Source: Ottelia alismoides (Eukaryota > Streptophyta > Magnoliopsida > Alismatales > Hydrocharitaceae). From it: 64,000 bases of DNA. Every line of letters starts with the position of its first letter. The first letter of the stretch is position 1. The stretch lies in contig JAZKJV010006038.1 in NCBI GenBank assembly GCA_037367405.1, positions 680,479 to 744,478 of the forward strand, given 5' to 3'. Shown piece after piece: positions 46,806 through 58,320 of this stretch. The translations under genes and the position numbers were made by a program. The notes beneath the pieces are model-generated. The model did not search any database and had not been told where the DNA came from. It worked only from the letters and a program-made list of their open reading frames with translations.

Positions 46806-47851
46806 TCATGCATTCAGCTTCTCTGGATCTCCCTTGACATGATAAAAGACATTTCTACCGCTCGTTGTAGCTAACTTTTCTGCAATCCATTCAAACTTCT
46901 CGATGTCAAGGTCCGGCCTGAAGGCACTTCTTTCCCTGCACACTGCGTTAGCCAATTTGTTAGGGTCATCCCTCGCTTCGGCAACATATTTTGGCAGATT
47001 TCTCAGAAACTTCTCCAACATTTCCTGGTCCGCTGTACTCATGGAGCCTCCACTCCTTAATTTTTTGCTTCCTGTACTTCGACCACTGCTGTTTCTTTTC
47101 CGAGATAATGATATGGGAGTCATCACATCACTGTCGTAGGTATCCTCGACTGGTTCTAGCATACACTCATCAAGATTTTCGTCGAAATGCAACTCCCTAT
47201 AGGTCGTTGGTTGGTGTGAGCTTCCTGCTCCCATTGGTTGTTTCTCCCTTGTAGGTCGCGAAGAGGTTGCATGCACTCTTATTGCGATGTCCCTTATCAA
47301 GATCCTCTGAATTTCACCAAAGTAGAGGAAATGCTTGTTGCGGTATTTGCGACATCTATCTGGAACCTAGTTTCGAAAATTGATTAGACCAAAAAGTGTA
47401 ATAAAGTGAGTAAGTTCAAGCGGAAAGATTACCTCGAACCAAGCACTATATGATGGGGGAATAGGCTTGTTGTAGATGCTATCACATCCCCATCCAGACT
47501 TGTTGAGGATGTATAAATATGAGGCATAGTCTTTCTTTAGGTTTTTCTAGCGATATTGCAGTTGTATCTTCGTATAGCTTCGACAGCTAACTTCGTTGAA
47601 CCTCCTACAATAGAATGCCAACCGCGGACTATGAAGGTGCTTCCTGCCCACGAACTCTCGTGCTCTAGCATAACATCAACAAAAATCTTATCCAGTGCGG
47701 AGTTCCAATGTATATTTTGTGCCACTCCTGTTACGGGGACTTCAGTTGCTCCTCCTATCTCCATCATTTCCCATCCAGTCCAACATTTCTCTTGATCATG
47801 GGCAAATAATTTTCTGAATTTTTGGAACTCAATGTTTTGTGGAGAACACAT
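46806..47851 (-). pseudogene. Harbinger ORF1, Myb/SANT-like DNA-binding protein, one frameshift
   Basis: The region after MCSPQNIEF contains the Myb/SANT-like motif HWNSALDKIFVDVMLEHE and AIRRYN. A one-base shift near 47540 leads to LKKDYASYLYILNKSGWG and PIPPSYSAWFE. A 66-bp intron (47367-47432) then joins to VPDRCRKYRNKHFLYFGEI and IRDIAIRVHATSSRP. The rest is a Ser/Lys-rich linker and a helical tail. In this superfamily ORF1 works with the transposase in nuclear import and end binding. The second exon could start at its own Met near 47300 if the intron model were wrong. Confidence 0.8.
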
Positions 47852-48644
47852 AATATCTTAAGAATGACATAAATAATCCAATACAGTATCTGAAAAACAC
47901 TTCTAATACAACAGACTCCATAATAGATCAAAATTTTCCATTTCTATCCATTTCACTAAACAGTTTGAAATGGCTTCAAAATATAAAATGGTAGGTTTTT
48001 TAATCTTATTTAATGGCTTAGTGATAGTGGTATGATTATGGAGCTCATGTCATCTTCTTACCCCCTCCCCCACCATCAAAATTACTTCAGTAAACCCTGT
48101 ACGCAGTACCGACGACGGGCAAACATTTTTGACATTTTTTGGGGCTGGATATCAGTGGATAACACATAATTAATTAAGAATGGCATAATCGGCCAAATAA
48201 ATTATGTAAAAAACAAATCATAACACAACTGTAATACATCATAGCCTATTCTAGTTCAAAATGTTCCTTGTCATCCCATGTCACTAAAATCTGTGAGATG
48301 CCTTCAATTGGCCATGATTGTAGGTTATTTAATCCTAATTAATGGATTAACAGAAGTTATATGATTATGGACCTTCTGCAATGTTCTAACCCCCCCCCCC
48401 CCCCCATCAAAATTATAACCAAACAGCAGATCCCAGTTCTGCCAAAATTATAGCCAAACGACCGCTTGTCCCGTAGGCTGCGCATCTCCAGTTATAACAC
48501 ATACAACTTCAATTTTAAGAGGTCACGTCAAGCTGTAAAGGCCTCGTTAGAATTGCCCAACCCACCCCTTTGCACTGTCCAACCCAGTCCATCCCACATT
48601 CCAAACCCGGGATGGTTCGACCCATCCAGCCCCCAGACACCATA

Positions 48645-50118
48645 AAATATGGAAAGTGAATAAGGGGTCGTGAAAGAGTTGGCTTCGATAGACTGTATTC
48701 TCTTTAAGATAACCTCACCAGTTTAGAAGGATTATCTTGGGAACGACTCGACTAGAGAGACCTACTTGATAACTCAGTGACTAGGTGAACGTTTCTTTAT
48801 TTTGTACGACGACAGAGGAAGAAAGGATGATGTAGTATATATTCGACTCCGTCCTTCCACATTTTCCTCTCTTCCACATTTTTGTTAATACAATCAAGCA
48901 AAATTAACGTAATTGAGCAAAATTAATAATAGAATCCGTAAGCTATCATGTGTATACACACGTTCCAAGAAAAATACATAATATGATCTATTATATTAAG
49001 TTTCATAATTTATAATTTCTCGTTTGAATGTTTCTATAGATTTTATTTTTATTTTAAATTAAGAGTTCGTGATATATACTGTGATTTTATATATATACTT
49101 TAATTAGAATTTTTTACATTTATATTCCTCTTCACTTCTGCAATATCAGTGGCATCCTTCCTTTTCTGCAATATCTATTGCGCCCCTATCTTCTTGTAGT
49201 TTTATCACTTGTTCTCCCTAGGTCTATTGTCATCCATCTATGTATCAAAGGAACATTAACCCTTTGCAGCGGAATCTGAGATCCAGAGGGGTGATAAAGA
49301 ATTCATTCGCTGACAACACACCTAATTGGGTTGTTATTCCCATCTTACTTCAGTTGCTTAGGCATGGATGCATATTCAATAGGCAACTTGGCATCTCCCG
49401 CTTCAATAGGAGAGGGGACCTGAGTTTTCGCTTCACTAGTGCGTGGCACTCCTGCTTCGTGGTAAGCATATGATCAGCAAGAGGGGAGGGCAAACTCTCT
49501 ATCGAGGCCCAATAAGCTAAGAATGAGTTCGTTGACTTTGACTTCTATCAAGTGAGAATGAGAGATGAAGTGGGCAAAGCTTATTATGTGGAAAAAAGTC
49601 TAAGGAGTGCAAGTAGGTTAGACGCCTTGGCTAGAGGCAGCCATAGAGGTGCAAAAACTGGCAGGAATGAACGAAGCAATATTCATTCCTCTCTAGTACG
49701 GACGGTGATGGTATGAGATCAAGTCTCAGAAAGGCAGATTAAGAGATAAAGCCCGCTTAAGAAGTCACAACACATGATGACAAAGAAGAAATTCAAAGAA
49801 AGCGTCCCACCCTGAAGTTATTTTTCTCCGTATTTTATATAATATTTTATAAAATCTCTACTATATATTATATTATATATTTGAGGCTCGACTTTTGGAC
49901 ACATGGGTAATTATAAAAAATACTTAAAGGTAGATATGTAATTTTTTGAACACCTTCTTTATCTTTTTCCTCTTCCTCCTTCATAAACCCACCACTTCCT
50001 CCTTCTACAGTCCCCACCTTCGCCATCCCCATCTCCTCCGGCCCCTCCTCCTCTACTCCAAGCCCTACGAAGCCCTCCTTTGCTGCCCCCACCTCCTTTG
50101 ACCCTCTCCCTCACCCAA
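48645..50118. other. intergenic sequence
   Basis: No gene recognised. A short frame at 49240-49473 has no family. Bases 49950-50123 are CT-rich and were continuous with 60831-60980 before the copia insertion. Confidence 0.5.
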
Positions 50119-50123
50119 GCCCC

Positions 50124-52635
50124 AGTTAGCAATGTGAGCCCCGGGCGAACCATTTCTACAATAAATGTTATTGTAATGAATAAATTATCAATGAAAGTTA
50201 TTGATTATTTTTCACTCCCTTTCTGAGATTAATGAATGAATGCACTATAGGGTCCCTCTGTACAATAAGGGTTATGTACCATGGCCAACTTGATGATCAT
50301 ACAGCTGTTGATTCATTGGATGGATCATAGAGGCTGATGCTTGGATGAATATCTAAGGAGTTAGATAGAGGACTCATCAAGCATCATCAAATGATCATTA
50401 AGTGATGATCTCCAGTCTGAGTAGGAGATGGAAATCCTATCTCATATGACTGATATCTGACTGACCTCTTGATGCAGGTCCTCTGCATGGGAATAGTGAT
50501 TCAGAGGTGTCAGATTAGTTAAGTCAATGGGTTGATTTGACGAGATCGAGATAACCAAAGACCTACGTTGAATACTGTCACAACATAGGCATGCATCCTC
50601 TGACTAGAGACAGATGTATTGCTATATGTCTGAGTATGTACATTTGGCAGACCAATAGGTTGATGACCTAATCAAGGTCTATATACCGGCGAACTGGTGT
50701 GCATGTAAGGACATATGAGTAATGCGATCTCTCAAAGGGATCATACAGGTTCACTTGTGAACCGGGAGACATGAGCTCACTCATGAGGTATTGGGACTGA
50801 ACAAATTCCATGCATGGTCGTCGTGCTTTGGAAGTATGACATGAATTTGAAGGTAAGATATATGCTTTGTGAAAGCATATGATCTTTACCAAATCCCAAT
50901 GACCAAGATTGAGAAACTTAAATGATCTAACTCTGAAGATGACAGTGCAAAAGTGATCTTAGTCTTCAGAATGATCATAAGTCTTCCAGTATGTAGGATG
51001 TGCAGGTATGGGGAATAGCTGAAGGGTGATTTGATCATATACGATTGTATAACCATGACACTTCCATTCCGAGGGAGTGATGAAACAAGTTTGGATTTTA
51101 GTGACTCCTCTCATTAGAGAAGTGACCTAATCTTATTCCATGAACTGGACATTGATCTGAATGAGATTCAGATGCAATGAGAAGATTAAGTCTACGGTCT
51201 TGATTTGATCAAGCATCAGTGGGAGGTCCATAGGATCTGGATTTGAGATATGATCTCAACATCCAAGTCACTATACGTGGAACAATACAATCGCCCTGTC
51301 CTTATCTCCAAGTATCTGAGGAGAAATAGCATTGTTCTTAAATGGTTTAAGAACAATTCCATAAGATCTAAGCAAAGAGAAGTTGATAATTAAATGTGAT
51401 TTAATTATCATGATGTATGAAAAGTTATCCAACATGATTAAATGTGATTTAATTATTTTGGATAAGAATAATGTGGATAGAAATATCCAATTATTCATAA
51501 TATATTATAAATGTGATTTATAATGTATTAGAGAGAGTTAATTATAATTTATATATGTTGATTAATTATTATGTGTATTGGATACACATTGTGTAATTAA
51601 TTAACAATATGAATTATATGTTGTTTTGGGTTGTGAATATGATTCACAATTTTTCCATGGCAAGAATGCAATATTCTCAAAGATAATTGTTAATTATTTT
51701 TTAAGAATAAAATCCAATAAATTTGTTGCATAATAAATAAGAGAGATTGCAAGGAGATATGCAATCTCATGGATTTCCATGAGATTGCAATCCCCATGCA
51801 ATCCCCATGGGCGGCACACCATTCCAATATGGAATGTGTGGCCGCCCACTTGGAAGGCACATGGAGATGAAATCTCCATGTGTCTTCTCTCCTTATTTGT
51901 TGGGTTGATTTAGGAATGAATTATATTTGATTTTGTCAAATATTTTTTAACCTAAATTTGTTGTTTTTGTCAACAACAATCTTAGCCATTGGATTGACAT
52001 AAATCAATCTCACCTATTGATTTTATGTGTCCCATGGATTGAGATCCATGGATCCCAAAACCCTATAAATAGAGAGACATACTTGGCTCTCTCTTTACAC
52101 ATGCTATTGTAGCACAAACTCTCTCTCTCTCTTTCTCATACTCGACAGCCCTCTCTCTCCCTCTCTTCTTGGTGGCCGCCCACCTTGGTGGAGAGAATCG
52201 TCGACGCCCGCGCCATCGTGCTGCCGCTTCGACTCTCTGCGGTTCTTCGTCTTCTTGGAGTGATTCACTCACGAAGGAGACGTTTGATCTCGTGCGACGA
52301 GATCAGGAGCAACCGCGCTTGGATCAACTTGGATTGCGAGGACACCGCGACTCATCTCCGCGCTCGCAAGCCGTTACTCCGACGATCGGACTTGAGACAG
52401 GAGGTCTCTTTTCGTAGAGACTTGATCAACCACGCTTCAAGAGGTATTGCATTATACTTGCTGTGGTTATAGATGAAACGATTTGAGAATGGTTCTTGGA
52501 TCATGTGGTTTCATCGGATTAAAAATTTTTAAATTCCGCTGCACCGAACAACTAGTACGACTAGTCGTTCTTCGTCGTATTCGATACGATGATCACGCTT
52601 CTGTGAAGCGCTTGAGGATTTCTCCATATCCTTCA
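50124..52635 (+). repeat. 5' LTR of the copia element (2512 bp)
   Basis: Starts AGTTAGC (the 3' LTR has TGTTAGC) and ends TCCTTCA. Short frames inside are not conserved proteins. A CT microsatellite at about 52121-52160 differs in length from the 3' copy. Confidence 0.95.
52064..52071 (+). promoter_or_regulatory. TATA box in the 5' LTR
   Basis: TATAAATA preceded by AAAACCC, followed by a CT-rich leader. It is a likely start of element transcription; the same box is at 60261-60268. Confidence 0.75.
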
Positions 52636-52637
52636 AG

Positions 52638-52649
52638 TGGTATCAGAGC
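52638..52649 (+). other. primer-binding site of the copia element
   Basis: TGGTATCAGAGC, two bases after the LTR end. Confidence 0.95.
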
Positions 52650-54380
52650 CTTAGGTCGACGGTTTCGAATATGATTCGAAAAACCGAGGACGACTTGGGT
52701 TCGTTTAGGTCGCGAAATTTTTTCTTCGCATTTGATTTCGCAGATCTGTTTAGTAGATAAATTCGGCACTGTTTAAATAGTTTAAACACGAATTTAATAC
52801 TTGGATTTTGTTCCCCATTAAATAAAGAATCCATAGGAACTGAGTTTGCGTAAATCGGATTTCGTATGCTCAAGTTATGGTTGTTTTAATGAACATGTAT
52901 GCACTGTTGCGGGAACAGTAGATTTTAACATAATTAAAGAGGTAATTACTGTTATCATCTGCCTCGAAATGCGTGCAACTCCACTTAGGTTCTGTTCTAA
53001 ATCAAGTTAGAAATCTATGAAAATTGAGTTTGCTTAATTTGGATTTAAATTGATTGAGATATGTCAATTTTAGTGAATAGGGGTCATTACTGAAATTGCA
53101 TTCATAATCTAGAACCAAGTGATTGTCAATTAGTGAAATTAAATTGTTAATTTCGTGAAATAATCTTGAAAATATTTGTGAAATATTGAAACATGATTAT
53201 TTGCCTAATTGACTTGGACCCAACCAATTAATTGATTAAGATGTGATCTAAATCATAATTGGAAACCACAATCTTTCAAACTTGATGCTTGAATAGGATT
53301 TGGGAATTTGTCTAGCAAATTTCCTTATAATCAAAAATGTTTTGATTATTACTATATGGTACAATTTCGGTTGAAAAACCGATGATCATCTCAAGTACAA
53401 ATTAATCAATTTGGCATTATCCTTTCCCGAGCCGGATGTGGTGCCTAGTCGGAGAGCATTGGGGTTGCGGGTTGCAACGTATGTGGTCCGTCCCACTCTC
53501 GTCAGTACTGGTCATGACAGCGGGTTGGGCCGGGATAATGTCCGAGGGATTAAGATGTATTTTTTCTAATTATTAAAATTCGAATTAATACGTATTTTGA
53601 GATATTACCATATATGTATTCAAGTAAAATAATCAAGTTTGATTGATTGAATTGGATCGATAATTAATTTAATATGATTAAATTGATATGTCCAATTGAA
53701 ATACTCTAATATGATTAGAGTTATTAATTCCCTTGGAAGAATTAATTATGTGAATGTGATTCACGATAATTAATTAAAATTTGAATTGAGGTGGAGGATC
53801 ACATAAGTGACATCCATGGTCTCCCGTCAAGGCGAAGAGTTTCGTCGTCAGGGATTGCATGTGGGAGACACATGTCCGAAGTGACAACTCCTGTGTGCAA
53901 GCGCATCTGGATCGGACTCTTTGCTTCTCGAAAGAGTAAGGCCGTATGCGTAGTGACCCCAATATCGGATCCTCATATTATTGGGACGATATTGGATTGC
54001 GCATAGCAAGTACTATTCCTGTTGACGGTTGGTTCAATTAACAACAGGTCAACATCGCCTTAGGGGTGGTGGGCTCGGGTGTTAAAGACCGAATTGGGAA
54101 ATTGCAAGTTGGACTTGCAAATTGGAATGTGTTCCTGTTTTTCTTTATTGGAGTCACAGATTCTCATATTATTGGGATGTGACAATGATAAAGAGGAGAT
54201 CCCAATTCTTACTAGAGATATAGCGGTAAGTATTTCTCTTACTTTGAAAGTGATTAAGGGTAAGAACTTTCAAAGTCGACAATGCAAGAATAATTTGATT
54301 TAAAATGCCTTAATCAAATGTCATAAAATTGAATATATATATTTCTATATTCTAATATAGTGCATTCTTAATTTCAGAAA
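52650..54380 (+). other. leader between primer site and gag (1.7 kb)
   Basis: AT-rich and without a conserved frame. A GC-rich patch is at 53425-53545. It is a long leader for a copia element. Confidence 0.7.
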
Positions 54381-56642
54381 ATGAAGTCTTTGAACCCACT
54401 TAGTAGGCTTCTAGAGGTCAACCAATTGACCGGCCTAAATTACTCGGATTGGATCCGAAATTTGGAGCTTGTTCTCTCTGCTGAGCGCATAAGTTATGTG
54501 CTATCCGAGGACAAGCATGAGAACCCTAAGTCCAAGGAAGAAAAAGCATTTAATGACAAGTATGATGAAGATCATGTCTCGGCTAGGTGCTATATCCTAG
54601 GTTCTCTCTCCAATGTTCCGCAGAAGCAACATGTGGAGATGAGTACCTGTCAGGAAATAATGCAGAACCTTAAGGATATGTTTGGTGACATTAACCGCAC
54701 TCAGCAGTACAATGTTATGAAAGACCTCATTCGCTGTAGAATGCAGGAAGGGACTTCGGTTCGTGAACATTTACTCAAAATGTTTGGGTACTTGTCAGAG
54801 CTAGAGACTCTTGGGGCAACGATGGATGCAGACATGCAAACTGACTTCATTATGTTGTCATTGCCCAAGTCTTTCAATAACTTTGTAGTGTCATTCCACA
54901 TGAACAAGCTGGAATTGACAAGTGCTGCTCTCCTTGCTACATTAAAGTCTGCAGAAGACGTAATGAAGAAGGATGGTCCCACTGGCAGTGCAATGGTTGC
55001 ACAGGTCAAAGGGAAGCGCGGTCGGAAGCATGGTTCTCGGAAGGGCCCGGCCCAGAAGAGAAAGAAGAAGGGACAAAGTGTTGGCTCTTCTTCCAGTGCA
55101 TCCACTCTCATGGCGTCGAAGAAAACCGACGTCTGTCACCACTGCAAGAAGCCGGGGCACTGGAAGCGTAACTGTCCAGATTACCTGAAGTCCTCAGACA
55201 AAGGTAAAGCCCCAGCAGGTATGAAATCTACTTTCATCATTGAAACTAGCTTTCTCGTCGGACGAGAAGGAAGTTGGGTTGTAGATTCTGGTGCTTCTGT
55301 TCATGTATGCAATTTGTTGCATTTGTTTCAGGAAACTAGGAATCTTGAGGAAGGGGAGATAGTCATCCAGATGGGATCTGATGCAAGTGTTGCAGCAGTA
55401 GCCGTCGGGACTTGTAGACTATCATTATCTAGTGGAAGAGTCCTTATACTTAAAGAATGTCTTTATGTACCCGAAGTCAGAAGGAACTTGATATCTGTAT
55501 CTAAGCTTGTTAGAAGCGGATATTCTTTCCTTTTCTGTAATAAATTAGTCATAAGTCGTTATGATAAATATATTGCGGATGGTGTTTTGACTTCTGGTGG
55601 ACTCTATGAATTGTGCATTGATAAATGTATTATGAATGTGACAACCACTAATAAAAACCCTAAAAGATCCAGAGAGGATAAAAATATCTCAAATGAGATA
55701 TGGCATCAAAGGCTTGGTCATTTATCTGTTGATAGGATCAATAGATTGATAAAGGATGGACCTCTAGATTTTCTACAGGTTCAACCTTTGCCCACTTGCA
55801 AACATTGCATACAGGGTAAAATGACTAGGACGCCTTTCCGTAACAAGGTTACAAGATGCGAAGGTATTATTGACCTAATACTTACCGATGCATGTGGTCC
55901 CTTCAGTACCGCGACTCGAAATGGATATCGATATTATTTGACGTTTATCGATGACTATTCGCGATACGGGTTTATCTTCCTACTACATCATAAGTCTGAA
56001 ACCTTTGAAAAGTTCAAAGAATTCAAGGCTTTGGTTGAGAACCAAACCGATAGGAAGATTAAACGGATTCGATCTGATCGAGGTGGCGAGTACCTGTCAG
56101 ATGAATTCAAGGAATACCTTAAGGAGAATGGAATTGTTTCCAATCTCACTCCTCCTGGAACTCCCCAACTAATTGGTGTTGCTGAAAGACGCAACAGGAC
56201 CATCATGGACATGGTTCGATCAATGATGAATAAAGCAAATTTACCTCTTAGTTTCTGGGGATATGCAGTAGAGACTGCAATATATATCCTGAATAAGATT
56301 CCTAGCAAATCCGTGCCTAAGACTCTTCATGAGCTATGGTATGGAACCAAACCTAGTGTTAATCACTTGAGGGTTTGGGGTTGCTTGGTCTATGCGAAGA
56401 ATGTGGACGCAAGTAAGCTAGAATCTCGCTCTCGTGAGTGTTACTTCATTGGGTATGTTAAAGATGGTATTGGATACCAACTTTATGACCCTGAGACCCA
56501 AAAGGTTTTTGTTTCTAGAGATGTGAAGTTTCTGGAGAATGATTTCCTTAAAGGTCAAGACAATAATGAAGTAGAGGAATTCTTTGAATCTCCTGAGGAT
56601 TCTGAGCTTCCTAGACGGCTAGACCAGAAACGGAAGAGATAA
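54381..56642 (+). CDS. copia Gag-protease-integrase polyprotein, open (753 aa)
   Basis: Gag (UBN2 type) covers residues about 1-200 (YSDWIRNLELVLSAERI, QYNVMKDLIRCRMQEG). A CCHC zinc knuckle CHHCKKPGHWKRNC is at about 252. The aspartic protease motif WVVDSGASVHVCN is at about 299. The GAG-pre-integrase HHCC part is WHQRLGHLS...CKHCIQGK (from about 440). The integrase core shows LTDACGPF, YYLTFIDDYSRY and GVAERRNRTIMDMVRS, so the D,D,E residues are kept. The frame stops at 56642 within the linker to RT; one base shift near 56625 separates it from the downstream frame. It makes the capsid, processing and integration proteins of the element. Confidence 0.95.
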   Translation: MKSLNPLSRLLEVNQLTGLNYSDWIRNLELVLSAERISYVLSEDKHENPKSKEEKAFNDKYDEDHVSARCYILGSLSNVPQKQHVEMSTCQEIMQNLKDMFGDINRTQQYNVMKDLIRCRMQEGTSVREHLLKMFGYLSELETLGATMDADMQTDFIMLSLPKSFNNFVVSFHMNKLELTSAALLATLKSAEDVMKKDGPTGSAMVAQVKGKRGRKHGSRKGPAQKRKKKGQSVGSSSSASTLMASKKTDVCHHCKKPGHWKRNCPDYLKSSDKGKAPAGMKSTFIIETSFLVGREGSWVVDSGASVHVCNLLHLFQETRNLEEGEIVIQMGSDASVAAVAVGTCRLSLSSGRVLILKECLYVPEVRRNLISVSKLVRSGYSFLFCNKLVISRYDKYIADGVLTSGGLYELCIDKCIMNVTTTNKNPKRSREDKNISNEIWHQRLGHLSVDRINRLIKDGPLDFLQVQPLPTCKHCIQGKMTRTPFRNKVTRCEGIIDLILTDACGPFSTATRNGYRYYLTFIDDYSRYGFIFLLHHKSETFEKFKEFKALVENQTDRKIKRIRSDRGGEYLSDEFKEYLKENGIVSNLTPPGTPQLIGVAERRNRTIMDMVRSMMNKANLPLSFWGYAVETAIYILNKIPSKSVPKTLHELWYGTKPSVNHLRVWGCLVYAKNVDASKLESRSRECYFIGYVKDGIGYQLYDPETQKVFVSRDVKFLENDFLKGQDNNEVEEFFESPEDSELPRRLDQKRKR

Positions 56643-58305
56643 ATAAAGATGAAACACCCATACCTCTTCGAAGGAGTTCGAGGGTGGTTGCACCACCTGA
56701 AAGGTATGGATTCCATGTGTCAGATGAAACTGATATTGATCCTACTTCATTTGATGAAGCTCTCGCAGATCAAGACATGGATAGATGGATGCTATCAATG
56801 AAGTCAGAAATTGACTCCATGCATAAAAATGGTGTATGGACCCTAGAGGATCCACCTAAAGGGGTAAAACCCGTTGGGTGTAAATGGATCTTCAAGAGAA
56901 AGAGGGGACCTGATGGGAAAGTAGAGACTTTCAAAGCACGGCTCGTAGCCAAGGGCTACACACAGAGAGAAGGCATCGATTATGATGAGACATTCTCTCC
57001 TGTGGCTATGCTTAAATCCATCCGGACATTGCTAGCTATAGCTGCATATCTTGACTACGACATCTGGCAGATGGACGTCAAGACGGCTTTCCTCAATGGA
57101 TACCGCGAGGAGGATATCTACATGGAGCAGCCCCGGGCTTCATGACAGAGGATGGTAAAGTATGCAAGCTGAACAAATCCATCTATGGGCTCAAGCAAGC
57201 TTCTCGTAGTCGGAACAACAGATTTGACGAAACCATAAAGAGTTATGATTTTGTGCAGAATCCTGATGAACCTTGTGTATACAAGAAGCTTAGTGGGAGC
57301 GCCATTGTGTTCATCGTGCTTTATGTAGATGACATCCTTATCATTGGGAATGATACATGGATGATGACCAGTGTAAAGATTTAGCTGTCCCATACCTTTG
57401 AGATGAAAGATCTTGGAGAAGACTCTTACATCTTAGGCCTGAAGCTGTTCAGAAACCGAGAAAAGAGGATTTTGGGATTGTCACAACATGGATACATTAA
57501 GAAGATTCTTGAACGATTCCGTATGGATAGTTCTAAGAAAGGATTCCTACCCTTAAGACATGGTATCCACCTGTCTAAAGGAATGGCTCCTCAAACAGTT
57601 GAGGAAAAGAAAGCCATGGCTGGATGTCCTTATGCATCAGCCGTAGGAAGCTTAATGTATGCCATGATGTGTACTAGGCCAGATATCTGCCATGCAGTGG
57701 GAGTGGTAAGTAGTTACCAATCCTTCTATGGAGAACAACACTGGAATGCAGTAAAGAACATATTCAAATATCTAAGACTGACGCAAGATTACATCTTGGT
57801 CTATGGAGATGGTGACCTCCAAGTCTTGGGATATACAGATTCTGACTTCCAATTGGATGTAGATGATCGAAAGTCGACATCGGGGTTCGTGTTCTTGTTG
57901 AATGGTGGTGCTGTGAGCTGGAGAAGCAAGAAGCAGGACACTACTGCAGATTCAACAACAGAAGCCGAATACATTGCCGCATCGGATGCTGCAAAGGAGG
58001 CGGTGTGGTTGCGCAAGTTCGTGCTGGAGCTTGGCGTAGTTTCCTCTGATACTCCCATCCCGTTAGTCTGTGATAACACGGGAGCCATTGCCCAGGCAAA
58101 GGAACCCATATGGCATCAAAAGAGCAAGCACGTGGAAAGGAAATACCACATCATTCGGGAGATACAAAAGCGTGGTGACATCAACATCACCAAGGTGGCC
58201 TCTGCCGACAACGTTGCTGATCCTCTTACCAAACCTCTGACACAGAAGGTTTTCGACCAGCATGTAATGAGTATGGGTTTAAAGCTTGTACCTGAATGGT
58301 TCTGA
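56643..58305 (+). pseudogene. copia reverse transcriptase-RNase H, broken
   Basis: The RT starts with VAPPERYGF, then MLSMKSEIDSMHKNGVWTL, GCKWIFKRKR and DVKTAFLNG. A missing base near 57130 shifts the frame before KLNKSIYGLKQAS. The active site YVDD is at 57322-57333. A TAG at 57382-57384 interrupts the next block (SHTFEMKDLGE). RNase H follows (LGYTDSDF, ADSTTEAEYIAASDAAKEAV) and the frame ends LVPEWF-stop at 58305. All catalytic residues are present; only the frame is broken. Confidence 0.93.
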
Positions 58306-58320
58306 GGGCTAGTGGGAGAT
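58306..58320 (+). other. polypurine tract
   Basis: GGCTAGTGGGAGA lies directly before the 3' LTR, the standard plus-strand primer position. Confidence 0.8.

Larger units (their letters stand above)
43492..48641 (-). mobile_element. PIF/Harbinger transposon, two-gene, nearly intact
   Basis: It encodes a Harbinger transposase (44926-45947) and a Myb/SANT-like ORF1 (46806-47851), both on the minus strand. The ends resemble each other as an imperfect inverted repeat (left GGGCATGATTAGTTGG..GGATGGGCTATCCC, right reading GGTGTCTGGGGGCTGG..ACCATCCC), and a 3-bp ATA flanks both sides. The superfamily normally duplicates TWA, so the exact ends are less certain than the genes. A duplicated, diverged block (about 47847-48095 and 48155-48418) and a 16-base C-run (48390-48405) lie upstream of ORF1. 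Confidence 0.8.

Noticed and set aside
48545..48641. Separate small MITE beginning AGGCCTCGTTAG
   Set aside because: Its far end resembles the opposite end of the Harbinger element and shares the ATA flank, so it is more simply read as the Harbinger terminus.
52169..52472. Open frames inside the copia LTRs (also 60380-60577)
   Set aside because: They lie in the transcribed LTR leader, differ between the two LTRs, and have no protein similarity that I recognise.
54701..55111. Minus-strand frames inside the copia gag region
   Set aside because: They are shadows of the strong plus-strand polyprotein with zinc knuckle and protease.
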